5,857 bases of DNA. Origin: Planctomycetota bacterium (lineage in GTDB: Bacteria; Planctomycetota; Phycisphaerae; Phycisphaerales; SM1A02). The stretch covers positions 1 to 5,857 of the forward strand of contig RFOC01000131.1 of assembly GCA_009926815.1 (NCBI GenBank), read 5' to 3'. The notes beneath the pieces are model-generated. The model was not told the origin of the DNA, made no database searches, and worked only from the letters and a program-made list of their open reading frames with translations. Shown piece after piece: positions 5,375-5,857 of this stretch (its first letter is position 1; each line of letters starts with the position of its first letter). The translations under genes and the position numbers were made by a program.

Positions 5375-5857
5375 CGAAGGCAATCACGGCGCCCAGCTCG
5401 TCGGCGAGGGCGGCGATCGCCTCCTCGTCCAGCTGCGGACGCACCACGGACGTGGGCGGTGCACCCTCGGCATCGCCCCTGCGGGCGAAGAGCCACGTCT
5501 CGCGACCGTCTTGCTGGTCCACCCGCAGGTGACGGAGCCGCTTCTTGCGCAGCAGGATCATGGCCAGGAGCCATCGAACGGCCACGCGGTTGGGACGATC
5601 GTCGTCGGCGAGCCGGTCGAACACCTCCTCGATGGCCTCGTCATCGAGCACCAGACGCCTGCGGGCATCGGCCTCGGGCATGACGGTCTTCCACCAGCAG
5701 AGCAGTCCCTCGGGCCGGGCTCCCGCCGCCCATGCCGCGGTGCTGAACTCCAGCCGCTCGAACCCGCCCTGCGCGTTGTCACGCACCGTGGTGATGCAGG
5801 GCGTGCCCGGAGGCAGCGCCTCGCCCGACGCCGCGCAGGTGAAGGTGGGCTTGCCGA
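5367..5857 (-). CDS. Conserved hypothetical protein (planctomycete-type), 5' end outside the window
   Basis: The frame stays open to the right edge, so the start is not seen; a GTG at 5786 is internal. The 162 visible residues begin with GKPTFTCAASGEALPPGTPC, two cysteines spaced like half of a zinc ribbon or a similar small fold. Then come a Trp/Phe-rich stretch (FERLEFSTAAW, LLCWWKTVMPEAD), a helical segment (DDEAIEEVFDRLADDDRPNRVAVRWLLAM) and a basic patch (LLRKKRLRHLRV). The protein ends in an acidic helix, LDEEAIAALADELGAV. This resembles a planctomycete family of unknown function with the pattern CxxTGRxLxPGE, recalled from memory. It has no signal peptide or membrane segment in the visible part, so it is probably cytoplasmic. 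It overlaps the lipoprotein gene by 8 nt and would be the first or an early gene of the operon. Confidence 0.82.
   Translation of the reverse strand, partial: GKPTFTCAASGEALPPGTPCITTVRDNAQGGFERLEFSTAAWAAGARPEGLLCWWKTVMPEADARRRLVLDDEAIEEVFDRLADDDRPNRVAVRWLLAMILLRKKRLRHLRVDQQDGRETWLFARRGDAEGAPPTSVVRPQLDEEAIAALADELGAVIAFDA

Noticed and set aside
3724..5532. Plus-strand open frame of 602 codons opposite the lipoprotein and RDD genes
   Set aside because: Pro/Arg/Ser/Ala low-complexity product with no recognisable fold, fully antisense to genes with clear motifs.
1..5857. CRISPR array, tRNA genes, insertion sequences
   Set aside because: No direct-repeat array, no tRNA-like cloverleaf and no transposase or terminal inverted repeats were seen on either strand.

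Overview
The window is GC-rich, almost fully coding DNA from a bacterium, most likely a planctomycete and perhaps of the Phycisphaerae type. This rests on the very high GC content, the GTG starts, weak or absent Shine-Dalgarno sites at most starts, and on a protein at the right edge. That protein resembles a conserved hypothetical family I associate with planctomycetes, which there too precedes a LolA/LolB-like lipoprotein. The taxonomic call comes from memory of families, not from a search.

Left part (1-657, minus strand): the N-terminal 156 codons of dnaX (DNA polymerase III tau/gamma, the clamp-loader ATPase) run off the left edge. A 110-nt 4.5S-type signal recognition particle RNA gene (ffs) ends 22 nt upstream of the dnaX start, so the two are probably co-transcribed. 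The ffs start region lies back to back with a plus-strand gene, and the putative promoters overlap.

Middle (658-1906, plus strand): a membrane-anchored PIN-TRAM nuclease of the YacL type is split in two frames by one extra C in a CCC run at 1122-1124. Removing that base restores a 415-residue protein. This is a recent frameshift mutation or a sequence error.

Right part (1903-5857, minus strand): a run of four genes. In transcription order they are a conserved hypothetical protein (5' end outside the window), a LolA/LolB-like lipoprotein, a secreted-domain plus RDD membrane protein, and, after a 74-nt gap, an unusual two-membrane-segment protein. The first three overlap each other by 8 nt and 1 nt, so they are probably translationally coupled. 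The fourth combines a periplasmic domain like FliF/YscJ RBM2 with a cytoplasmic tail like the N-terminal domain of FliG, with no flagellar gene nearby. It converges on the PIN-TRAM gene, and their stop codons overlap inside the palindrome CCTAGG. The operon looks like an envelope-biogenesis or envelope-sensing unit of unknown role. The M-ring-like protein is the best candidate for something undescribed.
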